Shown: piece by piece, positions 35,574 to 45,133 of the stretch | Layout of the letters: every line of letters starts with the position of its first letter | Numbering within the stretch: position 1 is the stretch's first letter | Assembly: GCA_018262795.1 (NCBI GenBank) | Contig: JADFDM010000001.1 | Span: forward strand, 124,001 to 188,000 | Reading direction: 5' to 3' | Length of the DNA: 64,000 bases | Source of the DNA: Sphingobacteriales bacterium | Lineage (GTDB): Bacteria > Bacteroidota > Bacteroidia > Chitinophagales > LD1 | Translations under genes and position numbers: made by a program | The notes under the pieces: generated by a model | Seen by the model: only the letters and a program-made list of their open reading frames with translations | What the model was told of the DNA's origin: nothing | Databases searched by the model: none

Positions 35574-37399
35574 AAAAAATAACACGAGCTATTACTTTCT
35601 TCATTCTGATGAGCTGCGTGGCACTCACTTTTGCCAGCGATTTGAATAAAGCCTTCAAATACTTAAACACCGGTGATTATCCGAATGCAGTCAAATACCT
35701 GCGAGAAGTAACTGCCGAAGATCCAGGAAATGCTGCTGCTAATTATGGATTAGCAAAATACTTTTTTGCGAAGGATAACCCCGCACATCACCTGGATTCT
35801 GCCAATACCTATATCAAGCTGGCGGCTAAAAAAATTCCTTTGAATCCCGATGATAAGGAAACAAAGCGCTTTCTGAATCTGGGAGTACGAGATTACACGA
35901 TCCAAACCCTTCAAAAGGATATTAACTATGATGCTTACTCCAAAGTGGAAAAGGAAAATACCATCGAGTCGTATCAGTATTTCCTGGATAATTTTTCCGA
36001 AAAGGGGTTGCTGAACCAAGCCACGAATGCTCGAAACCAATTAGCTTACATCAAAGCGCGCGCGCAAAACGATCCCAAAGCACTCGATGAATTTGTGAAG
36101 AAATACCCCGATGCCGATCAAGTGAAAGAAGCAAAGGAATTATATGAGAAACTGCTGTACCGGCAAACTACTTCCGATCAAACCTATCAGTCGTATAAGA
36201 AATACATGGACAGCTATCCGCAAGGCGAATATGTGAAGGAGGCCCGAAAGAATTATGAGGAGAAGTTGTTGCAGTATTATAACAACCGCCATGATTTAAA
36301 TGGATATGTAGAGTTTGAGAAAAAATATAAAGACCACCCCGCCTATCGCAGTATTCAAGACAGTATTTTTTCGATTGCCACGGCTCCTCAAACGGTAGCA
36401 GCATTTGAAAACTTTGTAAAAAACTATAGTGATAACCCACACATCGCAGAAGCATGGCAACAACTTTATCAATTATACACAGCCGATGCTACCGAAGAGG
36501 TTTACCGGAAATTTTCAGATGCCTACCCTCAGTTTCCCGACAAGAATAAAATAGACTCGGCCATAGAATTGGCCAAACGCGATCTGAAACCCTTTCAACA
36601 AGGCGACAAATGGGGATATGCTTATCAGCCCACCAAAGACTCCTTAGTGATTTTTATTCCGGGCGAATACGAAGAAGCCTTCGATTTTAATTGTGGGCTG
36701 GCAGCCGTGCGCATTAAACCATGTAATGAGAAATGCACTTATTTCTACATCAACAAAAACGACAAACGCGCCATTGATGCCGACTATAATTTTGCCGGTG
36801 ATTTTCATGCTGGATATGCCGTGGTAGGTATTGGAAATTGTGAGGAAGAAGAAGCTTGCCGATACGGTATTATTGATATTCGCGGGCAATACGTGGTTCC
36901 TCCCATTTATGATATACTGGACGATCAAACGGAAGGTCTTTATCTGGCATCACAACACGATAAATTTGGATTCATTAATAAGCGGGGCGATAAAGTGATT
37001 TCCTTTAAATATTCCGATGCTTTGCCTTTTAGCCAGGGAGCCGCTGCGGTGGCGATAGACGATAATTGGTTTTTTATTGATAACGAAGGGCGGCAGTTGT
37101 TCATCAACCGCTTTCACAATGTTTCTTCCTTTAGCGATAGCCTTTGTGCCGTTACTTTAGACGGAGATAACTGGGGGTATATTGATTTGGCCGGAAACTT
37201 TGTGATAGACCCGCAGTATGACAATGCCGAAGATTTTGAAAATGGATTTGCTGTTATTTCCAAAAAAGAAAAGGACCCGAAGAATAAAGGACTTCTTATC
37301 AGCCAACGATATAAAATTGACAAAACAGGGAAGGTGATTGAAAAACTGACGGCTCCTAAGTCGGCAAAAACTGCTAAGAAGAGAAAGGGCAGAAAGTAG
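35570..37399 (+). CDS. Secreted TPR and WG-repeat protein
   Basis: A 609-residue protein with an N-terminal signal sequence (ends about residue 23, LTFAS). Then come TPR-like helices (~25-120, YLNTGDYPNAVKYLREVTAEDPGNAAANYGLAKY) and a longer helical region to ~335. From ~345 to 590 there are several WG/KWG repeats (GDKWGYAYQ, KFGFINKRGDKVISFKY, NWGYIDLAGNFVIDPQY). The C-terminus is very basic (AKTAKKRKGRK). The start overlaps the SCP2-CaiB stop (ATGA), so the two are probably translationally coupled. Function unknown; possible protein-protein scaffold. Confidence 0.8.
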   Translation: MKKITRAITFFILMSCVALTFASDLNKAFKYLNTGDYPNAVKYLREVTAEDPGNAAANYGLAKYFFAKDNPAHHLDSANTYIKLAAKKIPLNPDDKETKRFLNLGVRDYTIQTLQKDINYDAYSKVEKENTIESYQYFLDNFSEKGLLNQATNARNQLAYIKARAQNDPKALDEFVKKYPDADQVKEAKELYEKLLYRQTTSDQTYQSYKKYMDSYPQGEYVKEARKNYEEKLLQYYNNRHDLNGYVEFEKKYKDHPAYRSIQDSIFSIATAPQTVAAFENFVKNYSDNPHIAEAWQQLYQLYTADATEEVYRKFSDAYPQFPDKNKIDSAIELAKRDLKPFQQGDKWGYAYQPTKDSLVIFIPGEYEEAFDFNCGLAAVRIKPCNEKCTYFYINKNDKRAIDADYNFAGDFHAGYAVVGIGNCEEEEACRYGIIDIRGQYVVPPIYDILDDQTEGLYLASQHDKFGFINKRGDKVISFKYSDALPFSQGAAAVAIDDNWFFIDNEGRQLFINRFHNVSSFSDSLCAVTLDGDNWGYIDLAGNFVIDPQYDNAEDFENGFAVISKKEKDPKNKGLLISQRYKIDKTGKVIEKLTAPKSAKTAKKRKGRK

Positions 37400-37583
37400 G
37401 GATAAGCACCCCATTTTTAGGATAGGTTTTTTAGACTTCTTCGGGTTCACTGAATGTGAAATTTCATTATTTACAGCAAGACGATTATTAGAACCACTGT
37501 TGTCCCAAATACAAAGCGCGCAGCTCTCCCTGTTGATATTCAAAAAGCGAGATTTAGTAATTTTCTTATCAATTTGCGCAACC

Positions 37584-38201
37584 GTGAAAAATGCACCACA
37601 TACCAATCTCTACCCCGTGATGGAACATTTCTATACCATCCAGGGCGAAGGGTTTCATCAAGGTCGTTCCGCCTACTTTGTGCGCCTCGGTGGCTGCGAG
37701 GTGGGTTGCCCGTGGTGCGATGTGAAAGATAGTTGGCCGGCCGATAAGCACCCGCAGTTGTGCACCGAAGAAATTGTGAACGCAGTTGTGGCCACCCCAA
37801 CCGAGCTATGTGTGATTACCGGTGGCGAGCCGCTCATGCAAGACCTGACCGAACTCACACAGGCATTACAGCTAAAAAATATCCGCACTCATCTGGAAAC
37901 ATCGGGAGCCTATCCCTTGTCGGGAACCTGGGACTGGATTTGCCTTTCGCCTAAGCGATTTAAACTCCCCTTACAAGAATGTTTAAATGCGGCACAAGAA
38001 TTGAAAGTAGTGATAGCGCATCGCAACGATTTTCGTTTTGCCGAAGAATATGCCGAGAAGGGGAACGGCCACAGTTTCTTATATATGCAACCCGAATGGA
38101 GCAAAGAAGCCGAGCTGCTGCCTTTGATGATTGACTATGTAAAGCAACATCCGCGCTGGCGCATTTCCTTGCAGATTCACAAATACATGAACATCCCCTG
38201 A
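37584..38201 (+). CDS. queE: 7-carboxy-7-deazaguanine synthase (radical SAM)
   Basis: A 205-residue radical-SAM enzyme of queuosine/7-deazaguanine synthesis that makes CDG from 6-carboxytetrahydropterin. The CxxxCxxC cluster site is GGCEVGCPWCDVK (Cys38, Cys42, Cys45). MEHFYTIQGEGFHQGR and VITGGEPLMQ are also diagnostic. The frame extends 84 bases upstream without similarity, so I place the start at GTG 37584, where TCAATTTG lies just upstream, a near-match to the -7 box. An ATG at 37620 (MEHFYT) would cut off a conserved part. The stop overlaps the following ATG by one base. Confidence 0.9.
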   Translation: MKNAPHTNLYPVMEHFYTIQGEGFHQGRSAYFVRLGGCEVGCPWCDVKDSWPADKHPQLCTEEIVNAVVATPTELCVITGGEPLMQDLTELTQALQLKNIRTHLETSGAYPLSGTWDWICLSPKRFKLPLQECLNAAQELKVVIAHRNDFRFAEEYAEKGNGHSFLYMQPEWSKEAELLPLMIDYVKQHPRWRISLQIHKYMNIP

Positions 38202-40144
38202 TGATTATAAAACACAAAACCATCCGCATGAGTAAAATCTTTGTCCTCTTTCTTTTCATCGTCCCGGTATTCTCTTTTGCGCAAATCATTACTAAGGACA
38301 ATGTCAAAGGCGCGGCTAAAGATGACTACGAAAGAGCGGATAACCATTTTGCTTTTGGACATCTGCTCACTGCCGATTCGCTTTTGCACTTGGCTGTAAA
38401 AGAGAAAGACAATTTTATTGATGCGTGGATATTGATTGGACAGATAAATCTGCAATACCTCCGCAATTATGAAGAGGCGACCAAAGCCTATGAGAAAGTG
38501 AAACTGCTCAAAAGCGATTATCTAAACAATATTGATTTTCAACTCGGCCTTTGCTACATGAACCAAGGCAATTACGAAACGGCTCGGGCGCACCTGCAAC
38601 CTTTTCTAAAGCAGAATAAGATTATTGCACAAGAAAGAATGCTGGCCGAAAAGATGTTGAAGGATTGCGACTTTGCTACCGATGCGATGAAGCACCCCGA
38701 AGCTATTAAACCCACGAACTTAGGGCGTGGAGTCAATACGCCCGATGATGAAAGCATGCCCTCGCTCACCGCTGACGGCAAGTATCTGTACTTTACCCGC
38801 CATACCGGCACCGGCATGTATCAGGATGAAAATATTTTTGTGTCTATCCACACCGGTACGGGTTTTAGCCGAGCCAACAGCATCGGCAATACCATTAACA
38901 CCGAAAACTACAATGAAGGCGCGCAGAGTATTGCCCCGAGTGGTAAGTATCTGTTCTTTACTTCCACCGACCGCCCCGATGGCGTGGGTAGAGCCGATAT
39001 ATATATGAGCCGAAAAACGGGCGATTTATGGGAACGCCCCAATAATATAGGCGGCCCCGTAAACACTCCCGGCTGGGATGCGCAACCCTGCATCAGTGCC
39101 GATGGCCGCACACTTTATTTCGCCTCAGTAAGAGCCGATGGGAGGGGAGGAAGTGATTTATGGTTGAGCCACCTGAGCGAAACGGGCACTTGGGGCAAGC
39201 CGGAAAACATGGGCGAAACCCTCAATACGCAGTACGATGAAATGCGCCCCTTTCTTCACCCCGATGGCAACACGCTTTACTTTTCGTCAAACGGGCATCC
39301 GGGCATGGGCGGCTACGATATTTATATGAGTAGAAAACAACCCGATGGCACTTGGGGGCAGCCCGTGGATTTGGGCTATCCCATCAACACCCCCGGTGAT
39401 GAAATTGGAATACATGTAACTACCGATGGCAGCACCGCCTACTATGCCAGCGAGCAGAAGGATACTTACGGTCAAATGGACATCTACAGTTTTGAGATGC
39501 CCGCAAAACTGCGCCCCGGCTTTACCTCTTACATCAAAGGATTGGTGTACGATAATGAGAGTCGCGACCCCCTCTACGCCTTTGTGCAGATTTACGACTT
39601 GCAAACCGGAGATTTATTCTCTACCCTCTCTACCGACCGCGTAAACGGGCAGTTCCTCTCCACCCTCCCTGCCGGAAAAGATTATGCCGTGGAGGTGATG
39701 AAGGACGGCTATTTGTTTTATTCTCAAAACATTTCTCTTAGCGGAATGACCGAAGCCAAGCCCTTTGAAATAAACATCCCCCTCAACCGAATTAAGGTAG
39801 GGCAAAAGGTGGTGCTCAACAATATCTTTTTCCAGACCGATAAGTTTGAACTGATGCCCCAATCAAAGACTGAATTGGAGGTGGTGCTAAAAATGATGGA
39901 GAAAAACCCTTCCCTCAAAATTGAGATTGGCGGCCACACCGATAACACCGGAACTGAACAGAAGAACAAAGAACTTTCAGAAGAGCGCGCTAAAAGCGTG
40001 TTCGACTATCTGATAGCAAAAGGAGCCGATGCCAACCGGATTACTTATAAAGGCTACTCTTCTTCACAACCGGTAGCCGGCAACAATACCCCCGAAGGCA
40101 AAGCCCTGAACAGACGCACCGAGTTTGTAGTAACAGGAATTTAA
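38201..40144 (+). CDS. PorE-like OmpA-family protein with TPR, PD40 propeller and regulatory beta domain
   Basis: A 647-residue exported protein: signal peptide (core IFVLFLFIVPVFSFAQ), TPR repeats (~38-155, LGLCYMNQGNYETARAHLQPF), then WD40-like/PD40 propeller repeats (~170-435, SMPSLTADGKYLYFTRH and further SADGRTLYFAS blades). A carboxypeptidase-regulatory-like domain follows (~445-530) and then a C-terminal OmpA peptidoglycan-binding domain (~540-647; GGHTDNTGTEQKNKELSEERA). This order is that of PorE of the Porphyromonas gingivalis T9SS. Unlike PorE it shows no lipobox, and similar proteins exist as paralogues, so PorE itself is not proven. Its first base is shared with the queE stop. 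Confidence 0.86.
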   Translation: MIIKHKTIRMSKIFVLFLFIVPVFSFAQIITKDNVKGAAKDDYERADNHFAFGHLLTADSLLHLAVKEKDNFIDAWILIGQINLQYLRNYEEATKAYEKVKLLKSDYLNNIDFQLGLCYMNQGNYETARAHLQPFLKQNKIIAQERMLAEKMLKDCDFATDAMKHPEAIKPTNLGRGVNTPDDESMPSLTADGKYLYFTRHTGTGMYQDENIFVSIHTGTGFSRANSIGNTINTENYNEGAQSIAPSGKYLFFTSTDRPDGVGRADIYMSRKTGDLWERPNNIGGPVNTPGWDAQPCISADGRTLYFASVRADGRGGSDLWLSHLSETGTWGKPENMGETLNTQYDEMRPFLHPDGNTLYFSSNGHPGMGGYDIYMSRKQPDGTWGQPVDLGYPINTPGDEIGIHVTTDGSTAYYASEQKDTYGQMDIYSFEMPAKLRPGFTSYIKGLVYDNESRDPLYAFVQIYDLQTGDLFSTLSTDRVNGQFLSTLPAGKDYAVEVMKDGYLFYSQNISLSGMTEAKPFEINIPLNRIKVGQKVVLNNIFFQTDKFELMPQSKTELEVVLKMMEKNPSLKIEIGGHTDNTGTEQKNKELSEERAKSVFDYLIAKGADANRITYKGYSSSQPVAGNNTPEGKALNRRTEFVVTGI

Positions 40145-40353
40145 TGAAGGAATGATGAATCGTGTAATGGCTATACACAACTCCCTCATCATTTTACATT
40201 TTCCACTTGTCTATGGTCTCTAAATTTTGGACAGAGGCTTTCCCTGAATCTATTTTCAGCGAACACTTGCAAATGCGGACAGGAAATTCCATATTTGCGC
40301 TCCTTTTTTAAAAGAAACATTTATTCATCCAACCCTAAAATTGATTTTTAGAC

Positions 40354-40953
40354 ATGGCAGTAAAAATTAGACTTCAAAGACACGGTAGAGGCAAACGCCC
40401 TTTTTACCAAATTGTAGCAGCCGATAGCCGCGCACCGCGCGATGGTCGTAACATCGAAAGATTAGGCGATTACAACCCACTCACACTTCCCGCAACCATT
40501 AACATTGATGTGGACAAGACCGTTAGCTGGTTAGAGAAAGGAGCCGACTATACCGACACCGTGAAGGCCATTCTGAAATACAAAGGAATCCTTTACAAAA
40601 AACATTTGCTTCGCGGACTTCGCAAAGGGGCTTTAACTCCTGAACAAGTAGAAGAGAAGTTTCAACTGTGGCAAGAAGAGCACAAGAACAAAGTGTTGGA
40701 TCATCAGAAGAAGCACCACAAAGATAAATCAGAACTCAGCGCGAAGTTGATTGAGCAGGAGCAGAAGAAAGCTGCGGATAGAGATGCAAAACGTCAAGCT
40801 GCTTTAGCTGCCGCAGCAGAAGCCAACAAACCTGCTGAAGAAGTAACAGAAGTACCGGCTGAAAACACGGAAATCGCTGCTCCAACTCAAGAGGAAGGAA
40901 CCGTGAATACGGATACAGCCGCAGAAAGCACTGATACCCCGACAGAAAACTAA
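40354..40953 (+). CDS. rpsP: 30S ribosomal protein S16 with long C-terminal extension
   Basis: The first ~85 residues are S16 ([36 protein letters not shown]). The remaining ~110 are a Lys/Glu/Ala-rich extension and acidic/Thr-rich tail, making 199 residues against about 80-90 in E. coli. Such extensions are typical of Bacteroidota. It opens the rpsP-rimM-trmD-rplS cluster. A CATATTTG sequence at about 40289-40296 may be the -7 box, with TTG about 20 bases upstream. Confidence 0.96.
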   Translation: MAVKIRLQRHGRGKRPFYQIVAADSRAPRDGRNIERLGDYNPLTLPATINIDVDKTVSWLEKGADYTDTVKAILKYKGILYKKHLLRGLRKGALTPEQVEEKFQLWQEEHKNKVLDHQKKHHKDKSELSAKLIEQEQKKAADRDAKRQAALAAAAEANKPAEEVTEVPAENTEIAAPTQEEGTVNTDTAAESTDTPTEN

Positions 40954-40967
40954 TTCACTTTCGCTGT

Positions 40968-41489
40968 ATGCAAAGCGAAGAATATATACCGGTTGGAAAA
41001 CTGGGAAAGCCTCACGGAGTAAGTGGGGCTTTTCGTTTTTATTTATCGCGAGTTCTGAAGAACAAAACCAAATTTCCTCCTCATTTTTTGATAGCGGAAA
41101 AAGGAGGCATGTTGCCATTTTTTGTGTCTTCTTTTGAACTGATAAAATTGGACGAAGCACTTTTGAAATTTGAAGATATCACCAGTCCTGAGCAAGCCAG
41201 AGCTTACAACGGTAAAGAACTTTACTTGACCCAAAAGAACATCCATCTTTATTTTGAAAGAATTTCTGAAGACATTGATTATCTCATAGGGTATATGTTG
41301 ATGGACGAACAGAAAGGTAAAGTAGGAGAAATCTCTGAATTGCTGGAAAGCCCTGCTCAGATTTTGGCTATCGTGCAAGGAGAAACGCAGGAATTTACCA
41401 TACCTTTGGCAGAGGATTGGATAGTGGAAATAGAGGAGAAACGGAAAGTGCTCAGAATGGATTTGCCCGAAGGACTTTTAGATATTTAA
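40968..41489 (+). CDS. rimM: 16S rRNA processing/ribosome maturation factor
   Basis: A 173-residue RimM that assists 30S head assembly and binds S19. The N-terminal barrel shows [16 protein letters not shown] and the C-terminal PRC-barrel part includes [17 protein letters not shown] and [19 protein letters not shown]. It lies 14 bases after rpsP and 2 bases before trmD, within one operon. Confidence 0.93.
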   Translation: MQSEEYIPVGKLGKPHGVSGAFRFYLSRVLKNKTKFPPHFLIAEKGGMLPFFVSSFELIKLDEALLKFEDITSPEQARAYNGKELYLTQKNIHLYFERISEDIDYLIGYMLMDEQKGKVGEISELLESPAQILAIVQGETQEFTIPLAEDWIVEIEEKRKVLRMDLPEGLLDI

Positions 41490-41491
41490 GC

Positions 41492-42172
41492 ATGCGAATA
41501 GATATTATCACCGTTTTGCCTGAGTTGCTGGAAAGTCCTTTCCAACATTCCATAATAAAGCGCGCTCAACAAAAAGGCTTGCTGGAGGTGAATCTGATTT
41601 CGCTCCGCGATTTTGCGGTGAACAAATACGGAACTATTGACGATTATCAATACGGTGGCGGAGCCGGCATGGTGATGATGTGCGAACCCATTGCCAACTG
41701 TATTGATAAGTTAGAAGGGGAAAGAGATTATGATGAAGTGATTTATATGACTCCTGACGGCAGCCCAATGAATCAACAGATGATGAACAGCCTTTCGCTG
41801 CGGAGTAATTTTATTATTCTTTGCGGGCATTACAAGGGTATTGATGAGCGTATTCGGGAGTTGTATATCACAAAGGAAATTTCCATTGGCGATTATGTGT
41901 TGAGTGGGGGAGAATTGGCTGCGGCAGTTTTTGTGGATGCTATCGGGAGATTATTGCCCGGAGTGCTAAACGATGAAACTTCTGCCTTGTCCGACTCTTT
42001 TCAAGATAACTTACTATCGCCACCGGTATATACTCGTCCTGAAAATTTCAGAGGGCTGAACGTGCCGGAGATATTACTTTCGGGCCACGAAGCTAAAATA
42101 CAGGAGTGGCGGCATACCCAGGCTTTGGAGCGAACTCAGTGCAGAAGACCCGATCTTTTAGAGGAGGAATAG
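41492..42172 (+). CDS. trmD: tRNA (guanine-N1)-methyltransferase
   Basis: A 226-residue SPOUT-fold enzyme that makes m1G37 in tRNA. The trefoil-knot SAM site is seen in [15 protein letters not shown] and [15 protein letters not shown], and the start [11 protein letters not shown] is canonical. I set it at ATG 41492, two bases after rimM; the longer frame upstream merely reads through the 3' end of rimM. Followed by rplS. Confidence 0.96.
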   Translation: MRIDIITVLPELLESPFQHSIIKRAQQKGLLEVNLISLRDFAVNKYGTIDDYQYGGGAGMVMMCEPIANCIDKLEGERDYDEVIYMTPDGSPMNQQMMNSLSLRSNFIILCGHYKGIDERIRELYITKEISIGDYVLSGGELAAAVFVDAIGRLLPGVLNDETSALSDSFQDNLLSPPVYTRPENFRGLNVPEILLSGHEAKIQEWRHTQALERTQCRRPDLLEEE

Positions 42173-42299
42173 TCTGCTAATTGCGACAGCTAACTATGAA
42201 GTCTCATAACCTAATGAAAACAAAGACAGAAATCTTCCTTTTTGTTTGAAACTTTTTACCTTTGCGAGCCTTTTTAGAAAAAACATAAACGAAATAATC

Positions 42300-42668
42300 A
42301 TGAATCCGAAATTGAAAGCCGTAGAAGACGCGATGTATCCAGAAAACAAACATCCGGAATTCGGCCCCGGTGATAACATCACGGTATCCTACAAAATTAC
42401 AGAAGGAAATAAAGAGCGTATCCAGGAGTTTCGTGGAGATGTGATTCAAGTTCGCGGAAGTGGAGCGACCAAATGCTTCACGGTTCGTAAAATATCGAAT
42501 GGTGTAGGAGTAGAAAGGGTGTTCCCCCTATCTTCCCCTTTTGTGGACGGTATAGCAGTGAATAAAGTGGGCCGCGTTCGCAGAGCAAAACTGTTCTATC
42601 AGCGCAACAGAAAAGGGAAAGCTTCCCGTATTCAGGAAAAGCGCCAATTGGAAACTGCCGCTTCTTAA
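42300..42668 (+). CDS. rplS: 50S ribosomal protein L19
   Basis: A 122-residue L19 located at the 30S-50S interface. Motifs: FGPGDNITVSYKITEGNKER, QEFRGDVIQVRGSG, GVGVERVFPLSSPFVDGI and the C-terminal RRAKLFYQRNRKGKASRI. Start at ATG 42300 (MNPKLKAVED); the upstream reading frame contains the TACCTTTG box at 42257-42264, which argues against a longer protein and suggests rplS also has its own promoter 35 bases before the start. Confidence 0.96.
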   Translation: MNPKLKAVEDAMYPENKHPEFGPGDNITVSYKITEGNKERIQEFRGDVIQVRGSGATKCFTVRKISNGVGVERVFPLSSPFVDGIAVNKVGRVRRAKLFYQRNRKGKASRIQEKRQLETAAS

Positions 42669-42688
42669 TAAGATTTACTATCGAAATA

Positions 42689-42722
42689 AAAACAAAACCC
42701 CGCATTGCGGGGTTTTGTTTTT
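42689..42722 (+). terminator. Terminator of the rpsP-rplS operon
   Basis: A perfect long stem AAAACAAAACCCCGC / GCGGGGTTTTGTTTT with a 3-base loop and T-run, 20 bases after the rplS stop. Confidence 0.95.
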
Positions 42723-42736
42723 AAAGTAGTTCACTT

Positions 42737-43666
42737 ATGCTAACTCCCGTTACCCCTTCACCGGTTCAGCAACTGCGCGACCCGCTTTTTGACGAAAAAG
42801 AAATAACCGTTTATATAAAGCGCGATGACCTGATTCACCCGCACGTACAGGGAAATAAATGGCGAAAGCTGAAATACAATTTATTCGAAGCTCGCTTAAA
42901 CGGGGTGAATACACTGCTCACCTTTGGCGGCCCTTACTCTAATCATATTTACTCCACTGCCGCAGCCGCGAAGATGTTCCACTTTAGAAGCATAGGAATT
43001 ATTAGGGGGGATGAGCCAACCAACAAAAGTCCAACACTAAAATTTGCCGCCTCGCAGGGAATGGAACTGTACTACATGGATAAAGAAAGTTATCGGGAAA
43101 GGGAAGATCTGATGAATATAGAGAGCCTAAGAGTGCAGATTGGCGATTTCTACCACATCCCCGAAGGAGGGACTAACCTGCTTGCATTAGAAGGAGTAGG
43201 GGAAATAATTGGTGAAATAGACTTTCCGTTTGATTACTTGACTACCGCTATTGGCACGGGAGGAACACTTGCCGGATTAACAGCCGGGTTACAAGGCGAA
43301 AAGAAGATAATTGGTTTTTCTTCTCTGAAAGGCGAAGATACTCTTACGGCAAAAGTGAATGACTTGGTTTTTGCTTATACGGGAAAGAATTTTCAAAACT
43401 TCAACATCAACTTTGATTACCACTTTGGAGGTTATGCTAAAGTCAAACCGGAGTTGGTAGAGTTTATCATTTCCTTTAGGGAGAAGCACGACATCAAACT
43501 CGAACCGGTTTATACCGGCAAGATGATGTATGGTCTGTATGACCTCATTAAACAAGATTACTTCCCAAAGAGAGCCGTCATTTTAGCACTACACACCGGA
43601 GGGCTACAAGGGCTTTGTGGTTTTGAAAACTATTTTCCCGGATGGTCGGCAGAGTTTTTCTCTTGA
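42737..43666 (+). CDS. PLP enzyme of the D-cysteine desulfhydrase/ACC deaminase family
   Basis: A 309-residue fold-type II PLP enzyme. The lysine in QGNKWRKLKYNL is the Schiff-base site, followed by the substrate-phosphate region LLTFGGPYSNHIYSTA and a glycine-rich PLP loop AIGTGGTLAGLTAG. The family includes D-cysteine desulfhydrase and 1-aminocyclopropane-1-carboxylate deaminase; the two are not separable from sequence by eye. It has no close operon partner (separate from rplS by a terminator) and is convergent with purB. Confidence 0.86.
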   Translation: MLTPVTPSPVQQLRDPLFDEKEITVYIKRDDLIHPHVQGNKWRKLKYNLFEARLNGVNTLLTFGGPYSNHIYSTAAAAKMFHFRSIGIIRGDEPTNKSPTLKFAASQGMELYYMDKESYREREDLMNIESLRVQIGDFYHIPEGGTNLLALEGVGEIIGEIDFPFDYLTTAIGTGGTLAGLTAGLQGEKKIIGFSSLKGEDTLTAKVNDLVFAYTGKNFQNFNINFDYHFGGYAKVKPELVEFIISFREKHDIKLEPVYTGKMMYGLYDLIKQDYFPKRAVILALHTGGLQGLCGFENYFPGWSAEFFS

Positions 43667-43695
43667 CAATTATCTTCCCTAAAAACATCTGCCGG

Positions 43696-45051
43696 TTAGT
43701 TCTCGAACTTTACTCCGGTATAATTCTGCGGAGTGATTCTCCTAAGTTCAGTTTTGATATTTTCTGAAACATCTAAGCCATTTATGAAATGGGCAATTAC
43801 TTCGCGGTTAATGTGAGTAGCTCCGCGCGTTAGTTCTTTCAACTTTTCGTAGGGATTCGGATAAGCCTCTCTTCTAAGTATGGTTTGGATAGCTTCCGCC
43901 ACTACCGCCCAGTTGTTTTCTAAGTCGGCATTCAGCGCATCTTCATTCAACAATAATTTAGACAAGCCTTTTTCGAGAGAAGAAAGGCTAATTAAAGTAT
44001 GGGCATAAGGCACTCCTATGTTGCGCAATACGGTAGAGTCGGTGAGGTCGCGCTGCAAACGCGAAAGCGGCAGCTTGGCTGAAAGATGTTCAAACAAGGC
44101 GTTTGCAATGCCCAAGTTACCTTCGGCATTTTCAAAATCAATGGGATTTACTTTGTGCGGCATAGCCGATGAGCCAACTTCATTCTTATTCACTCGTTGC
44201 TTAAAGTATTCCATCGAGATGTACGTCCACATGTCGCGGCAAAGATCCATCAGGATGGTATTGATCCTTTTAGTGGCATCAAACATAGCTGCCAGGTTAT
44301 CATAATGCTCAATTTGTGTAGTGTATTGAGAGCGCTTTAAGTGCAGTTTGCGGGTTACAAAATCATTCGCAAAGCTTACCCAATCAATGTGCGGATAAGC
44401 CACTTGATGCGCATTAAAATTGCCGGTGGCTCCTCCGAACTTAGCGCTGTAAGGCACTTGCTCTAACTGCTGAATCTGATTGCGAAGTCGGTCTGTAAAT
44501 ACCATTAATTCCTTGCCAAGTGTAGTAGGCGAAGCCGGTTGGCCGTGAGTATGTGCCAACATAGGAATGTCGTCCCATTGATCAGCCAGTGATTGTAATT
44601 GTGAGGTGAGCCGTTTGATAGAGGGTAAATACAGAGTTTCGTTCGCGAGTTTTAGTGAAAGTGGGATAGCGGTATTGTTGATGTCCTGCGAGGTAAGCCC
44701 GAAGTGAATAAACTCCTTCCACGCTTGTAGTCCGAGGGCATCAAATCGTTCTTTCAGAAAATACTCCACGGCCTTTACATCGTGGTTGGTGACTCTCTCG
44801 GTATTCTTGATAACAGTCGCATCTGCTTCTGAAAAGTTCTTACAGATGTCGCGAAGTGAGGGCCAGTGTTTGGTGGGGAAATCAGCTAATTGCGGGAGGG
44901 GAATTTCGCAAAGGGCAATGAAGTATTCCACCTCAACAAATACTCGGTAATGTATTAAGCCGAATTCGGAAAAATAGGGAGCAAGTGGTTCTGTTTTAGA
45001 ACGGTAACGGCCGTCCACCGGACTGATAGCGGTAAGCTGGTTTAGCTGCAT
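43696..45051 (-). CDS. purB: Adenylosuccinate lyase
   Basis: A 451-residue fumarase-superfamily enzyme that acts twice in purine synthesis, releasing fumarate from SAICAR and adenylosuccinate. The signature loop GSSAMPHKVNPIDFENAEGN is present, along with MLAHTHGQPASPTTLGKE. Length and sequence are those of the E. coli-type (longer) form. A TACATTTG box occurs at 45073-45080 on this strand, 22 bases upstream of the ATG. Confidence 0.95.
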   Translation of the reverse strand: MQLNQLTAISPVDGRYRSKTEPLAPYFSEFGLIHYRVFVEVEYFIALCEIPLPQLADFPTKHWPSLRDICKNFSEADATVIKNTERVTNHDVKAVEYFLKERFDALGLQAWKEFIHFGLTSQDINNTAIPLSLKLANETLYLPSIKRLTSQLQSLADQWDDIPMLAHTHGQPASPTTLGKELMVFTDRLRNQIQQLEQVPYSAKFGGATGNFNAHQVAYPHIDWVSFANDFVTRKLHLKRSQYTTQIEHYDNLAAMFDATKRINTILMDLCRDMWTYISMEYFKQRVNKNEVGSSAMPHKVNPIDFENAEGNLGIANALFEHLSAKLPLSRLQRDLTDSTVLRNIGVPYAHTLISLSSLEKGLSKLLLNEDALNADLENNWAVVAEAIQTILRREAYPNPYEKLKELTRGATHINREVIAHFINGLDVSENIKTELRRITPQNYTGVKFEN

Positions 45052-45133
45052 GAATTAGGTTTGTGTGCCCGGCAAATGTAAGCCTTAAACTGTAAAATGA
45101 TGAATGAGAATAGCCGGATAGCCTTCGCAATAT

